Source of the DNA: Gallionellaceae bacterium
Lineage (GTDB): Bacteria; Pseudomonadota; Gammaproteobacteria; Burkholderiales; Gallionellaceae
Direction of reading: 5' to 3'
NCBI GenBank assembly: GCA_030834965.1
Contig: JAUQWW010000055.1
Coordinates: 1-39,222, forward strand
Length of the DNA stretch: 39,222 bases
Below the pieces are notes generated by a model. It was not told the DNA's origin and searched no databases. It saw nothing but the letters and a program-made list of their open reading frames with translations. The translations under genes and the position numbers were made by a program. Below are positions 1-14,000 of this stretch, piece after piece. Within the stretch, counting starts at the first letter, position 1; each line of letters starts with the position of its first letter.

Positions 1-309
1 GGTAAACACTATGCCTGCAGACATTGCTACAAGTTAGTTTATGAGTGCCAGCGGGAAACGGATGATGACCGGGCGGCACGGCGGGCGGATACGATCCGGC
101 GGCGACTTGGCTGGGATGTTGGCATCTTGAATCCGACTGGCGGCAGGCCGAAGGGAATGCACTGGCGCACTTATCAGAGGCTGACCATGGAGCATGATGC
201 GCTTGTCAACTTGTCGCTGAATCATATGGCACGGCGAATGCAAATGATGGAGGCGAAGCTGGGCGGCATCGGCGATGATTTGAATCTGTTTCGCAAAATC
301 GAGGAGTAG
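1..309 (+). CDS. Zinc-ribbon hypothetical protein, mobile-element type (5' truncated)
   Basis: The reading frame is open from base 1 to a TAG at 307-309, so the gene begins outside the window and 102 codons are visible. The visible N-terminal part has a C-x2-C pair (YACRHCYK), then an Arg-rich helix (RAARRADTIRRR), then LNPTGGRPKGMHWRTYQRL and a helical tail ending KIEE. I associate the 'CRHC...KGMHWRTYxRL' layout with uncharacterised proteins found on integrative elements and plasmids; this is recollection, not a search. It is on the strand opposite the defence operon and ends 568 bases from the end of that operon. An internal ATG at 127 would leave only 60 residues without the cysteine pair, so the longer frame is preferred. 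The biochemical function is unknown. Confidence 0.6.
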   Translation, partial: GKHYACRHCYKLVYECQRETDDDRAARRADTIRRRLGWDVGILNPTGGRPKGMHWRTYQRLTMEHDALVNLSLNHMARRMQMMEAKLGGIGDDLNLFRKIEE

Positions 310-877
310 CCCCGTGGGGTGGATGGCAACCGATCAGGGCGCGGCGCTCAATGCGAAAAGGACCAGTGCAATTGCAGAAGAATTATGGCCTATAAACTGA
401 TAATGCCGGGGCGGGTAACGCCACCGGCATCTACGCACCTGAATCCTCTGGTATGCAAAAACAGGAGGGAGCGATTGCCGAGGGAGAAGTCGCAGGCGGT
501 ACATCTGGTGGGGGCACCGGCACCTTACCCAGCCAGCCTACACCTGCGACCTTGGCGAATGCTCCCGGCAAAAGTAGTATAACCCAATGCAGTCCATACG
601 ATGCCGTGTATGGCATCAGGTCGGCGGTGCCGGATTTCCGGAGATGAGGGAGAGGCGCCAGAGTCAGGCCCGGATTTGCACCGGACATTTTGGTGCCGTT
701 AACTGTAGCAGTTCAGATTCGATTCGACAGGTGATGTCCGATATTCGGCCTAAGCGGACTGCGGGAATTCTATGGAAGTGCAGCTTCCTAGATGTCCGCT
801 TTCAATATTTTCGAATCGTCACTTCCGATCCATTGCAGACGGAAACATGGGAGCAAAGCAGACATTTAAAGTACTTA
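310..877. other. Intergenic stretch with no convincing gene
   Basis: This 568-base gap lies between the end of the zinc-ribbon gene and the end of the convergent defence operon. Short open frames exist on both strands (for example plus 453-647, and plus 587-1084, which runs into the antisense of the DUF499 gene), but they are low-complexity, lack good ribosome binding sites and overlap each other. I see no clear hairpin followed by a T-run, no tRNA and no transposase remnant. Confidence 0.5.
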
Positions 878-4201
<3,324 letters not shown>

Positions 4202-4206
4202 AGGCT

Positions 4207-7107
4207 TTATTCCAATTCAAATGAATTCTGCGTACCCGATGCTACGCTCGGTTTTTCTCTTGCAAGGCGGGTGATCTCCGGCCAGCTCTGCACCAACCCG
4301 TTGTAGGCCATCGCCTCGTTCGCGCGCTTCTTGCGTTCACACAAAGTGTAGAGGCGGTAGCAGAGTTCACGGGCAGTTTCGGCTTGGCTGCCGAGCTGTG
4401 CAACAATCACTGCCGCAGCCCCTTCGCCGCCCGCTTCGAGCACGCGGATCAGGTGATGCACCATCTCCCAGACAGTGAGGCGTGTGTCTGTTGTGGGATC
4501 CCAGTTGGCAGGTAATTCGGCTGGTTTCAGAAGGCGCACTCTTCCTTTACCTGAGTTCGCTATGCCAGCCTCAACCACACCAGAGACGGCTGTGGCTTTG
4601 GCGCGCGCAAGAACGTCAGCTACCCCAAACTCACCTTCCTCAAACCCATATTGATCAAACCACGCTAAAGCAAAGCGCGAATCCGCATCAAAGTCATCCT
4701 CCTGCTCGGTCAGAGCTTCGTCAAGGGTCTGGTTGATAAGTGCCAGTGCAGCTCTGACTGATAAGGGCTTGCCCTCAGCATCAAGCACCTTCGTGAAACG
4801 GGTATAAACTGCCATACCGGGGCCAATGGCTGCTTGTGCCAAATCAACGGGAGCAATGTTCCCGGCTTGGAGGTGCTTCAGTGATTGAGGAAGCTCCTCT
4901 CTAAGTACGGTGCGAAATTCGCGAAACGTAACACTAGTGGCATTATCAGCACGCTTGCGACAGACAAGCACGATGCTGGATGCGAGGGAGTTTGTTTTTT
5001 GCGCATTCATTCTTCCCTTCCGCTCAGTTCGTACCGGCCAGGTGCCACTGATTGAAAAACCAGCAAGAACTACTGCCTCCAAAAATGTTTCCCAGCCAGT
5101 TGAGGCTGTACCGCCTACCCCATCAGTCTCTGTTTCTGATTGTTTGAAGGCATAGTAGATTGTAACTGGGAACGCAGGGTGCGCCTGTTCTGCTAGGCGA
5201 TGCATTGCCTGTGTCATGCCGTTCAAGAAAAATGCCTCGGCTTTTTCTTTTCCCCCGTGACGGAAGGGTGAGGCGATCAATTCTTCGACTTTTGGCACAG
5301 CCATTGTCGTAAATAAATTTGGGAACACAGGTTTCAAGGAGCGACGAAGCCATACATAGAAGAAATCAGATAGGTCGGCATAGCCGATGTTGTCGTAATA
5401 AGGAGGGTCAGTGGAAACTAGCTTTCCTTTTGATATGGTCTGTGTCTGTGCATCGGCCTGCAATACAATGCCCGCACGTTCTCCCACTTGGGAAAAACTA
5501 CCCAATGGCTTCACAAGGAAATCGAGACATTTCTCCCAGCTTGCAGCCATACAAAATGGGTTAACCTCACCAAAGTCCCAAGTCATTGAGAGTGTTTGAC
5601 GTGAAAACATATTTACAACCAATTCATGCGCAGGGTTACTACTCCAAACTGCCAATGTTGAGAATTGCTGCATCAAACGATCAAGGGTGAATGCTAGGTA
5701 TACGGCTACTGCGTCGGCGTAAGCTATAGCCCCGGAGCCGCCAGCGTCAAGACCATTTCCAACGTCAGTTAGTCCAGCCAATATTGAATCGCTCTTCACT
5801 CTCTCACGGGCTTCCTGAACCAGATTTGAAAATGTCGTGAGAACCACAAGTTGACGTGTGGTGAAAAGGTCCCGCCATTTTGTCATTCCATACTCTTGAA
5901 CACGGAAGCCGAGTGCTTTTTTTGATAATTCAGTTTCAGGAACATCATCCGGTGAGGCACACTTCGATATGTCTTCCATTTCCTGTGTTGGTGAAAGATA
6001 AGTTCTACCGCGATCACCCTCTGCCACAATGGCCATAAGGCGCATACCCATGCGCCCAGCTTTTGCCTCGCTTCTGATGTAGTCGAACGGTATTGGCGTG
6101 CCAGACATAAGGCAAAGAAAACTGGTACCACTACTACCAGATTTCGTTCCGTTTTTTGCTCGCACCTCATCAACTGGCCTACCTAACTTTACGGCAAAAT
6201 GGTAACCGCCTTTCTCTATCACTGGCTCTATGTGAGCTTCCTTACCAACTTTCGTGGCTAAATGAAATGTTGACACAAGTGGTACATCAATATCGGCGAA
6301 GGCAGGATTTGGACTTTTTACCGTGCGAGCCCAGATGAATGCAATTACAGTTAGCTTGCTGCCCAACAAAGACTTTAGGTCTTGCCTATCCCGAGCTATA
6401 GCCGTAGTGATCTCAAACTTTGGGTAAAGGTGCCCAATACGTTTCTCAGCTTCATCTCGCATCCACATGCCATAGTAGTGGACGTCTTCAGCCAAACCTT
6501 GAGCCCCTTTCCAGTTGCATCCAGCGAGATCAAGATTCTTGTGCGCTTCTGGATTTACAGGTGGCTTACCTGCGAATTTCGGCGGTATCTCAATCATCGC
6601 TTTGTTGATTAACACCGGCACAGGGTTAAGATCGCTGGCAAAGCTGTCAAGGCCAAGCCTCTGCGCTTCCAGTGGTAACGCCCCGCCACCAGCAAATGGA
6701 TCGTGAAAGCCGGGCAGCTTGAAGCGGTCAAACAATTGCTTCGCGCACGGATGGTCAGCGTTCTCGGCACAGGTGTAGCGCCAGCTCTGCCAGATTTCGT
6801 CCCGTGCTTGCTGCAATACCGTCTCGTTGGTGGTGTTCTCCCACTTCACCAGTTCCTCGATGATGCGGAACAACCGCTGCCGCTCCTTCTCCTGCGCTTT
6901 TTCTGTTTTGAAAATGTCGGGATGCGCCGATGGATCGTCCACCATCTGCGCAAAAATCACCGCCCGCGCCGCAGCCAGTGGCCGCCGTGCCCACCACAGA
7001 TGCAGTGTGGATGGATGACCATGACGAATGGATTTCTCGCGTATGCTGGCGAGGTTGATTGCCTCCAGCGGCAGGGCAACTTCGATGAGTTTTTTCTTGT
7101 AGGTCAT
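4207..7107 (-). CDS. DUF1156-containing DNA methyltransferase (defence operon gene 4)
   Basis: This 966-residue protein begins with the DUF1156 signature (IREKSIRHGHPSTLHLWWARRPLAA split over residues 22-46). The SAM-binding motif I is HDPFAGGG at 135-142 and the acidic loop is SDLNP at 158-162. The amino-methyltransferase catalytic motif DPPYYDNIGYADL starts at D567. Motif I preceding DPPY by about 430 residues, with a large insert between, points to an N6-adenine or N4-cytosine enzyme with its target-recognition region in the insert. It probably marks self DNA for the operon, as in BREX, DISARM and Hma; the site is unknown. Its ATG shares four bases (ATGA) with the end of the DUF262 gene. 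The middle of the gene (roughly 4950-6620) is visibly more AT-rich than both ends, suggesting exchange of the specificity region. Confidence 0.88.
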   Translation of the reverse strand: MTYKKKLIEVALPLEAINLASIREKSIRHGHPSTLHLWWARRPLAAARAVIFAQMVDDPSAHPDIFKTEKAQEKERQRLFRIIEELVKWENTTNETVLQQARDEIWQSWRYTCAENADHPCAKQLFDRFKLPGFHDPFAGGGALPLEAQRLGLDSFASDLNPVPVLINKAMIEIPPKFAGKPPVNPEAHKNLDLAGCNWKGAQGLAEDVHYYGMWMRDEAEKRIGHLYPKFEITTAIARDRQDLKSLLGSKLTVIAFIWARTVKSPNPAFADIDVPLVSTFHLATKVGKEAHIEPVIEKGGYHFAVKLGRPVDEVRAKNGTKSGSSGTSFLCLMSGTPIPFDYIRSEAKAGRMGMRLMAIVAEGDRGRTYLSPTQEMEDISKCASPDDVPETELSKKALGFRVQEYGMTKWRDLFTTRQLVVLTTFSNLVQEARERVKSDSILAGLTDVGNGLDAGGSGAIAYADAVAVYLAFTLDRLMQQFSTLAVWSSNPAHELVVNMFSRQTLSMTWDFGEVNPFCMAASWEKCLDFLVKPLGSFSQVGERAGIVLQADAQTQTISKGKLVSTDPPYYDNIGYADLSDFFYVWLRRSLKPVFPNLFTTMAVPKVEELIASPFRHGGKEKAEAFFLNGMTQAMHRLAEQAHPAFPVTIYYAFKQSETETDGVGGTASTGWETFLEAVVLAGFSISGTWPVRTERKGRMNAQKTNSLASSIVLVCRKRADNATSVTFREFRTVLREELPQSLKHLQAGNIAPVDLAQAAIGPGMAVYTRFTKVLDAEGKPLSVRAALALINQTLDEALTEQEDDFDADSRFALAWFDQYGFEEGEFGVADVLARAKATAVSGVVEAGIANSGKGRVRLLKPAELPANWDPTTDTRLTVWEMVHHLIRVLEAGGEGAAAVIVAQLGSQAETARELCYRLYTLCERKKRANEAMAYNGLVQSWPEITRLAREKPSVASGTQNSFELE

Positions 7108-8816
7108 TCTTGTTCCCTGTCGCTGAGTTCGAGGTCATCCGAATGCATCAGCCCCGTGGCCCGTTTTATCTCCTGCCATAGTTTGTCTTGCCGCCAATTC
7201 AGAAAGGCGGCGTAGTCGTCATTCCAGAACGGCGATGCGCCTCCTGTCGGCAAACAGTGAGACGACAGAACGGCGTCGAAGGGAAAGCCTTCCGTATTAC
7301 GTATTTCGGAGAGGTAATCCGATGGCGCGCGATTGCTGATCATCTGGTTGGTGGTGCGGTCGATCAGCGTCCGATTCAAAATGCAGTCACGGTGACGCGC
7401 CAAGCCAATACCCTTCTTGGCTTCGAGGAAGTTGGCAGGGAAAACATGGTGATCATCGATGCCCTCTTCGTTCATTAGTTTTCCTGTGATCACGGCCTGT
7501 GTATGGAAGTCACGTGCTCCAGTTCCTGAGCCCAGAATCAGGCAAATGACGCCACGGTAAATGGCACGCTGGCGTGGGGTGACGTCACGGAGAGATTTCG
7601 GATCGAAGCTCAAGCTCTTGATAGATTCCGGCTCGCTGCCATTCTCAAACCACGCGAGTACCTCAGTCACATCCTTCGCCGACTGGCTGTTCGGCGAACT
7701 CTCATACGACTGGCCAAACACGGAGCACCAGAACCAGCGTTTGATTTTTTCACGCTGCGCCCCGGCCTCAGCGCTCTTCGGGCTCCCGCCCTTAGCTAGA
7801 ATCGCTGCCAATGTCGCGAGCATCGTTTGGTAGGGCAGCCACTTGGGCAGCATGACCTTGCAGTCGTCACGCAGAATACTCAAACCCAACGCGAGGCCGT
7901 CCACCACGAGTTGCCACCAGGATTCAATGTCGCCCGGTCCAAGGTTGAGGACGTCGCCGCGTTTGCATGAAGGAGACTTTCGGCTAACCAGTGCAACGGA
8001 CTGGAGGATGTAATAAGGATCAACCTCGAACTCTTCAATGATCGGGTAGTCCTGCCGCGCCTTGTCCCACAGATCGCGAAGGTTGATCTTCTGAGGCCAG
8101 AAGCGCGCCGTCAGTAACTCGAATACGCTGAGTTTCACGCCGGTTCTGTTCAGGGTTTCAAAAATGGTGCAGAGAGCATCAGGTTCGGTCTTATCGGAGA
8201 GTGTAACGACAGGAAAGTGATAGTCATCTATGACCTGAATCCATTTCGACTCGATGGTGTCGAGCGCATCCTCTAGCTGAATACGCTTTTGGTCATCAAG
8301 GCGCCGAGCGGCCTTTCGACTCCACTGACCAAAACCTCCCGCACCGCCTTTTAGCACTGAAAGAGGCAACAGGAGTTCGTCGGCCTGAACATCAAAGTTC
8401 TCTCGTTCCTTTGCCCACTTGGTTGTTGCCCGGGCATGAAAGATGGCCTCCTCAAAATCAGTCCCGTCGATGAGCTTTTTCAGATCAAGAAAGTAGCGGT
8501 GTTCGCCGACACCATAGAACGCCTGGTACAGCGAAGTCATGCGTTGTTGTCCATCCAGCACCAGAAAGGTGTGCTTCGCACCATCGAGCGGTGGTGCGCC
8601 CTCAAATTCACGCGCTGCAAACACACGCTTCGCATCCCTTACCCGAAGAATGCTGCCCGCCGGATAGTTGTTGGCGATGGAAACAATCAGTTCCTGCGTC
8701 GCGCCGGGCTCCCAGACGAAATCGCGCTGAAAGTCAGGGAGGACGGCGCTCCGGTTGTGAATTTCCGAGAGCAAGTCCTTGAGCGCACGAGGGTTGGTGT
8801 CTTCAAACAAATTCAT
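7104..8816 (-). CDS. DUF262/DUF1524 GmrSD-like nuclease (defence operon gene 3)
   Basis: This 570-residue protein has the DUF262 (GmrS-like, ParB/Srx fold) signature near the N-terminus: LPDFQRDFVW at 26-35 and LDGQQRMTSL with D88-G-Q-Q-R92, the NTP-handling motif of the family. The C-terminal part carries an HNH-type DUF1524-like motif, DDHHVFP ending at residue 460, followed by N-R-T-L and N-Q-M. It is therefore probably a single-chain GmrSD-like enzyme; characterised relatives cut phage DNA with modified bases. It overlaps the GTPase gene upstream by 14 bases and the methyltransferase gene downstream by 4, so it is an integral part of the operon. It could instead be a nicking or regulatory subunit of the complex; the substrate cannot be read from sequence. 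Confidence 0.85.
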   Translation of the reverse strand: MNLFEDTNPRALKDLLSEIHNRSAVLPDFQRDFVWEPGATQELIVSIANNYPAGSILRVRDAKRVFAAREFEGAPPLDGAKHTFLVLDGQQRMTSLYQAFYGVGEHRYFLDLKKLIDGTDFEEAIFHARATTKWAKERENFDVQADELLLPLSVLKGGAGGFGQWSRKAARRLDDQKRIQLEDALDTIESKWIQVIDDYHFPVVTLSDKTEPDALCTIFETLNRTGVKLSVFELLTARFWPQKINLRDLWDKARQDYPIIEEFEVDPYYILQSVALVSRKSPSCKRGDVLNLGPGDIESWWQLVVDGLALGLSILRDDCKVMLPKWLPYQTMLATLAAILAKGGSPKSAEAGAQREKIKRWFWCSVFGQSYESSPNSQSAKDVTEVLAWFENGSEPESIKSLSFDPKSLRDVTPRQRAIYRGVICLILGSGTGARDFHTQAVITGKLMNEEGIDDHHVFPANFLEAKKGIGLARHRDCILNRTLIDRTTNQMISNRAPSDYLSEIRNTEGFPFDAVLSSHCLPTGGASPFWNDDYAAFLNWRQDKLWQEIKRATGLMHSDDLELSDREQE

Positions 8817-11061
8817 GTATCAAACTCTCACAATATTTCGATGTCAATGGGATGGAATCCAACAAATCTTTGGTCGCCGGGTCAATCGTTGCGTGGTCAA
8901 TATCAATTCCAGCGTTATGGGCAACTGTTTTCGCCTGGTCGCTGGCGGCTCCCATCAGTTCGGCAAACAGCCCAAGAATAACTGCGTCCAGATCACGCAA
9001 CCCTTCCAAGAGATCGGTCTGTATGGTGTCGTAGATCGGCGGAGATGATTTCACGGCCGTTGCGCTTAGCGTCTCCAAGATTCTGTTTTTCATGCCGGGC
9101 CCAACCTCAGCCTTGGCATCCCCATACGCGGGAGTCATGTATTTGCGGGCAACCAGCGGTATCTTGACCGCGAGTTCGCTCCTGCGCTGGGTAACGGCCG
9201 CCATCAAGCGAGCGTGGGATGCTTGAGCGAGCAATTTGACCTTGTTCTGGAACCAGGCGAGTTGCTGCTCCATCAATTCGTCTTTGCGATGGAATATGAG
9301 GTCGATGATGAGGCGCACGCGCTCACAAAAATCTGTTCCTTTCTGAGTCACCGATGTCACGAATACGTCGGTGACGCGACCGAGATCGTCGGTGAAGTAA
9401 TGTTCCCAGGTCACGGGGAGTTGGCTCATCAGAGGCTCGGTCAAGTCACCATTAAAGTCGTAGAACTTGCCTGTGGTCGGACTCTTGAAGACGCCATCCC
9501 GCTGAACAATGGCTCGAACGGTAGCCCAGTGAATCCCTCCCCAGCTTGAGCAGGCCCGCTTGACCCCTTGAACACTGGCAAGCATGAGTGGATTGACCCG
9601 GCGAAGGAAACCTTCGCGATATATCTCGAGCTTGGTCTGGGCTTCTGACTGCGCGGCGGAAAGTCCCGCGGCAAACTTGCTTAGCTCTTCTTCGATGCGT
9701 TGCCGGACCTGTTGTGCATCTGGTGTTGCTGCTTTCGCCGCCGCACGAAAAAAAAAGGCGATCTCTGCACCCAGTTGGTCTAGGCGCTTCAGCGCCATTG
9801 AGGCATTGAACTCGGCCCCGGCCTCCCTGGCGATTTTCGCCAAGTGTTCATGAACTGATGGGATGCCGGTGTCTTCGGCTTGGTCCAATCCGTAGTCCTT
9901 GCGCAGTCGGCCAATGCCGCGGATTTTCATGTAAGCGCTGGCGGAGGTTGTGTGGACCGATACGTTGCTTGCCAGATTGAGCATCCGATCCAGCGTATCA
10001 CCGGCGTCGCCGGGGGTCGCCAAATCGCGCACCATCTGGACAAGCTGTTCACGGGCCGCGATCTCCGTTTGCCGACGATACTCGCGAATCAGTTCGGCAG
10101 TTTCACAGTCGTTATCTAGCCCGAGCTGAGGCGCAATGTTTGTATCCACATCATCGGCTTTGGTGCCGATGAGCGATAGCGCGCTGTAAGTTCCTGCGAA
10201 CACAAGCGTACGAAGCAGCTTTTCTTCAGCGAGGATAGTTTGAATGTCTTGGGTCAGGCCCCGAACCATGGGAAACATCACCCAGACGAAGGGGGACGTA
10301 CGAAGAAATTCGCGGGTGACTTCGACCCGCGCTGCGTTCGGATCGTTTAGGCCGGGCAGGTCAACAAGTTCCAGCCCTCCCGCCAGACAATCGTAGGGGC
10401 CGCTGATGGAAACCTGCTTGACCAAGGGCCAGAGTGTGCTTTCACCCCGAATCAGCTTGCGGAGGTAGTCGAGCATCTCCGCTGCCGAATCGAAGTGTCT
10501 GGACTGGGTGGAGGCGTCAGAAAATATCTGCTCGGCTTCGCCGGGCAGGGGAAGCGCCAGCAATCCGTCGCGGCTGGATACCTGCAGAACCTGCGTGCCC
10601 AGTACGGCATGCAATCGCTTTTTTGCGGATTCGATCAGGCGCTTAGATTCACCATCGCCTTGTCCTTGATCGTCGTCACCCGGGTTCAAAAATGCGGCGA
10701 ATGTATCAACCTCGGCGGACCACTCGGCACGCGAGCAGAAATCGACACCAACCGTAAAACCAGGAGTGGCCGACTGCCGTACCAGTGTTACGAATGCTGT
10801 GCAGGGCTGCATCACGCCTACAGGCAGTACCTCTTGGCCGAGGACTGCGTTTAGAAATGTTGATTTGCCAGCGCCGGTACTTCCAATCAAGGCAATACGC
10901 ACTCGATCAGGCCGTCTAATCTGGCCGCGGATCAGTTCCAATTCGCGCTGCCATTCGGCCAGCTTTAGGGGGCAGGACGTCGCTGCAAGCGGACTGACCT
11001 TCTCGGCCATCCATCCGTCGTAGAGGTTGAGTTGCTGTTTTGCTTTGGTCAGTGCGTCCAT
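8803..11061 (-). CDS. Dynamin-like GTPase (defence operon gene 2)
   Basis: This 752-residue GTPase has its G domain in the first ~300 residues: G1 GSTGAGKST at 60-68, a G2 threonine in PCTAFVT, G3 DLPGLND starting at D234, and G4 TKADD at 300-304. The rest is mostly helical with repeated charged stretches, as in dynamin-like and IIGP/Era-like large GTPases. I see no obvious transmembrane helix. Dynamin-like proteins normally assemble on membranes and some bacterial members protect against phage lysis. The gene starts 14 bases after the helicase stop and its end overlaps the next gene by 14 bases, so it is part of the same transcript. A membrane-associated or oligomerising role for the complex is inference. 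I do not recall a GTPase as a component of Hma, DISARM or BREX. Confidence 0.8.
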   Translation of the reverse strand: MDALTKAKQQLNLYDGWMAEKVSPLAATSCPLKLAEWQRELELIRGQIRRPDRVRIALIGSTGAGKSTFLNAVLGQEVLPVGVMQPCTAFVTLVRQSATPGFTVGVDFCSRAEWSAEVDTFAAFLNPGDDDQGQGDGESKRLIESAKKRLHAVLGTQVLQVSSRDGLLALPLPGEAEQIFSDASTQSRHFDSAAEMLDYLRKLIRGESTLWPLVKQVSISGPYDCLAGGLELVDLPGLNDPNAARVEVTREFLRTSPFVWVMFPMVRGLTQDIQTILAEEKLLRTLVFAGTYSALSLIGTKADDVDTNIAPQLGLDNDCETAELIREYRRQTEIAAREQLVQMVRDLATPGDAGDTLDRMLNLASNVSVHTTSASAYMKIRGIGRLRKDYGLDQAEDTGIPSVHEHLAKIAREAGAEFNASMALKRLDQLGAEIAFFFRAAAKAATPDAQQVRQRIEEELSKFAAGLSAAQSEAQTKLEIYREGFLRRVNPLMLASVQGVKRACSSWGGIHWATVRAIVQRDGVFKSPTTGKFYDFNGDLTEPLMSQLPVTWEHYFTDDLGRVTDVFVTSVTQKGTDFCERVRLIIDLIFHRKDELMEQQLAWFQNKVKLLAQASHARLMAAVTQRRSELAVKIPLVARKYMTPAYGDAKAEVGPGMKNRILETLSATAVKSSPPIYDTIQTDLLEGLRDLDAVILGLFAELMGAASDQAKTVAHNAGIDIDHATIDPATKDLLDSIPLTSKYCESLIHEFV

Positions 11062-11075
11062 ATTGAACTTTCAGC

Positions 11076-14000
11076 TCAGGCAGGTTGCTGCGCCCGTTTG
11101 ATTAACTCGGCAAAATCATAGTTGACGCTAGTCACCCCAAAATCCGGCTCACGCTGGAATGGCTGGCGAAGGTAGTGGGTACGGTGTGTGTCTTCGCTGG
11201 TGAATTCGACTATGGCAAGTATGAAGTCATCTGGCTTATTGAGTGAGTAGAGTATCTCGTTGCGCGTGACAGTAATCGTGGGTGCGCCTGAGACACGACC
11301 TTTCACTTCGATGAAGCGCAACTTGCCGCTGCCGGGAATACGGCTTTCAATGTCATAGCCCAGCTTCTCAAATTCACGGTCGGTAGGCTCGAAACCAAGA
11401 CTGCGCTCGATGTCCATGATGACGGCGCGAGCACGGGACGCGCTGATTTGGGTGTCCACTGGCGTATTAGACAATGTGGCGGTTTGCCCTGCCATCGCTT
11501 TGATTAGACCCATCGGAACGACCAACATGCCACCGACTACCACTGGCGGCAGCGGCGAAATCTGCGCCTCAAGCTTGAGTTCTTCCAGTCGTTTTTGTAG
11601 TCTGCCTTGCAGAAGGTCGGCTCGTTTGCGTGCCTCATTGGAGTTTAGCTTAGCATTCGGTCTGCCAGCCTGCTCCTGAAGTTTGAGTTCCTCTGCGCGA
11701 TGATCCCAGTAGGTTATTTCCTTGGTGAGTCTATCCTTTACTGCGGCCTCGGTTTTGGCGATGAGTTCAAGCTTACGGTCGCGCACTTCGCCCAAGTGAT
11801 CCGGCACGACGGTGGCGATGGCATACCCTTGTGCCTTTTGTTCCAGCTCACGGTTAATCCACTGGCATTCTGGCCGATTGAGGATAGCATCGACACTAGG
11901 CTCACCATCTGCTAATGGGCGATAGTCGAGGTATGGTGCGTAGTGAACATGGCGGATTGTTCCGCTGACATCCTGTTCAACGTAGAGCATGCGCTTGGAG
12001 ACTACGCGACGATCCCCTGCACGGGTAATACTGGCATCTTGAATGGAGTGTTCCAAATAAAACAGCACGCGCGGTGTCGTGCCTAAATCGCGTTCGTCCA
12101 CGAGAACGGTGCCACGCTTTAGCAGGTCGCGGTTGCGCTCTAGGGTGAGATCAATAACAGAATCAAGTAATGGATGGCCGGGGCAGACAAAAGCGGCGAG
12201 TGGCTGACCCTGTGGTGCGACCAAGGACTTCTCGAAGGCGATGCGCTCGTAGCGCGGCAGCACAGGTTCGCCGATGCCGATGAGACGGTCGCGATTGCGC
12301 ACCGGAGCTGGTACGTGGGTAACTTCGTAGCGGCGCGGTTCGCGTTGTTTGGAGGTGCCGCCGAGTCGCTTGAAGGCTTCGTGAAAAAAGGATTCGATGT
12401 AGTGCGGTTGCAAACGTCGCGCATCGGCACGCTCCATATCCACGCGGATACGCTGAACCTGGCTGGAGTCCATTGCGTCGTGGGCTAGCACACGTTCGTC
12501 GAGCAAATTTTGCAGGTGGTCACGATCGAGTGTTATGTCGAGCACAGTGGTAAGGAATGCCTTGACCTCTGGTTTTTCGCCATGGCGAATGGCTTCGATA
12601 AGCAGTTCGCGCAGTGTTTTGCCCTCGAACTGGAGCTTGCCGAGCACATCGAACACTTGGCCGCCCAATGCCTGGCGTGCTTGCTCCAACTTTTCCAGTA
12701 ACTTGCGATACACATCACCTTCGCGTGTGTCGTCGGCAACCAGATTCCACAGGTGGCAGACTTCGGTCTGACCAATACGATGAATGCGACCAAAGCGCTG
12801 CTCTAGCCGGTTAGGGTTCCAAGGCAGATCGTAGTTGACCATCAGGTGTGCGCGCTGAAGGTTGATGCCTTCGCCAGCGGCATCGGTGGCCAGCAGCACT
12901 TGCACCTCGGGATCGTGCTTGAAAGATTCCTGCACCTTCAGGCGCTCTTCACGGCCAATACCGCCGTGGATAATAACCACTGCTTCTTTGCGGCCCAGCA
13001 ACGTGGTGATGCGTTGCTCCAGATAGTTCAGCGTGTCACGATGCTCAGTGAAGACGACGATCTTCTGGTGGGACGAGTGTTTGGGCGGTGGAATTGCACC
13101 TGCGCCATAAGGCGCTTCAGGTTCAGCAACGCGATAAGGTGCGTCAGCATCGGTAAAGATTTCGCTCAGCAGGCTGGCAAGCTCGCGCCACTTGGTATCG
13201 GTGCCGCTGCGCCGCACAGCTAATGCTTGCCCTTCCAGGCCAGCGAGTGTTTCGATTTCGATGCGCAGCTCAGCTATGGAACGGGCTGCGGTGGCCTGAT
13301 CGAGAATTTCTTCCTCGGCAGCTTCGACTTCGTTATCGGGTGCTTCGTCCAAATCTTCAATGTCTTCACTGTCGAGCGTAGGTACGGCTGCCGGCACGAT
13401 GGATGCAACCTGCCCACCACGGTGGAGTAATTCCAATTCACGCAACCTGCTTTCCAATCGCTCACGCCTGCGCCGTAGCGATTGATAGATCGCTTCGGGT
13501 GATGATGCAAGGCGTCGCTGCAATATGGTCAGCGCAAAGCCAACCGTGCCTGCACGCTTGTCGTTTTCAAGTGCTTCAGCACGATTAAATTCTTCCCGCA
13601 CGTAGTCGGTGACAGTTCGATACAGGGCGGTTTCAGCATCTGACAGTTTGTAGGGTACTGTGTAGGCGATCCGTTGCGGGAACAATGGCGTACCATCAAA
13701 CTTCAGCAGGTTTTCCTTTACCATCCGCCGCATCAGGTCGGAGACATCGGCTGTGTGAACTCCATCGCGGAAGCGCCCTTCAAACCGATCCCCGTCCAAT
13801 AGCGCCATGAACAATTGGAAGTCAGCTTCTTTGCCGTTGTGCGGGGTCGCTGACATCAGCAGAAAATGTCGGGTGATGTTCGAGAGCAGTTGACCGAGAC
13901 GATAACGCTTGGTGTATTTCGTTTCGCCACCAAACACGGTGGCCGACATTTTGTGTGCTTCGTCGCAGACCACCAAGTCCCAGCGACAATCGGGCGCTTC

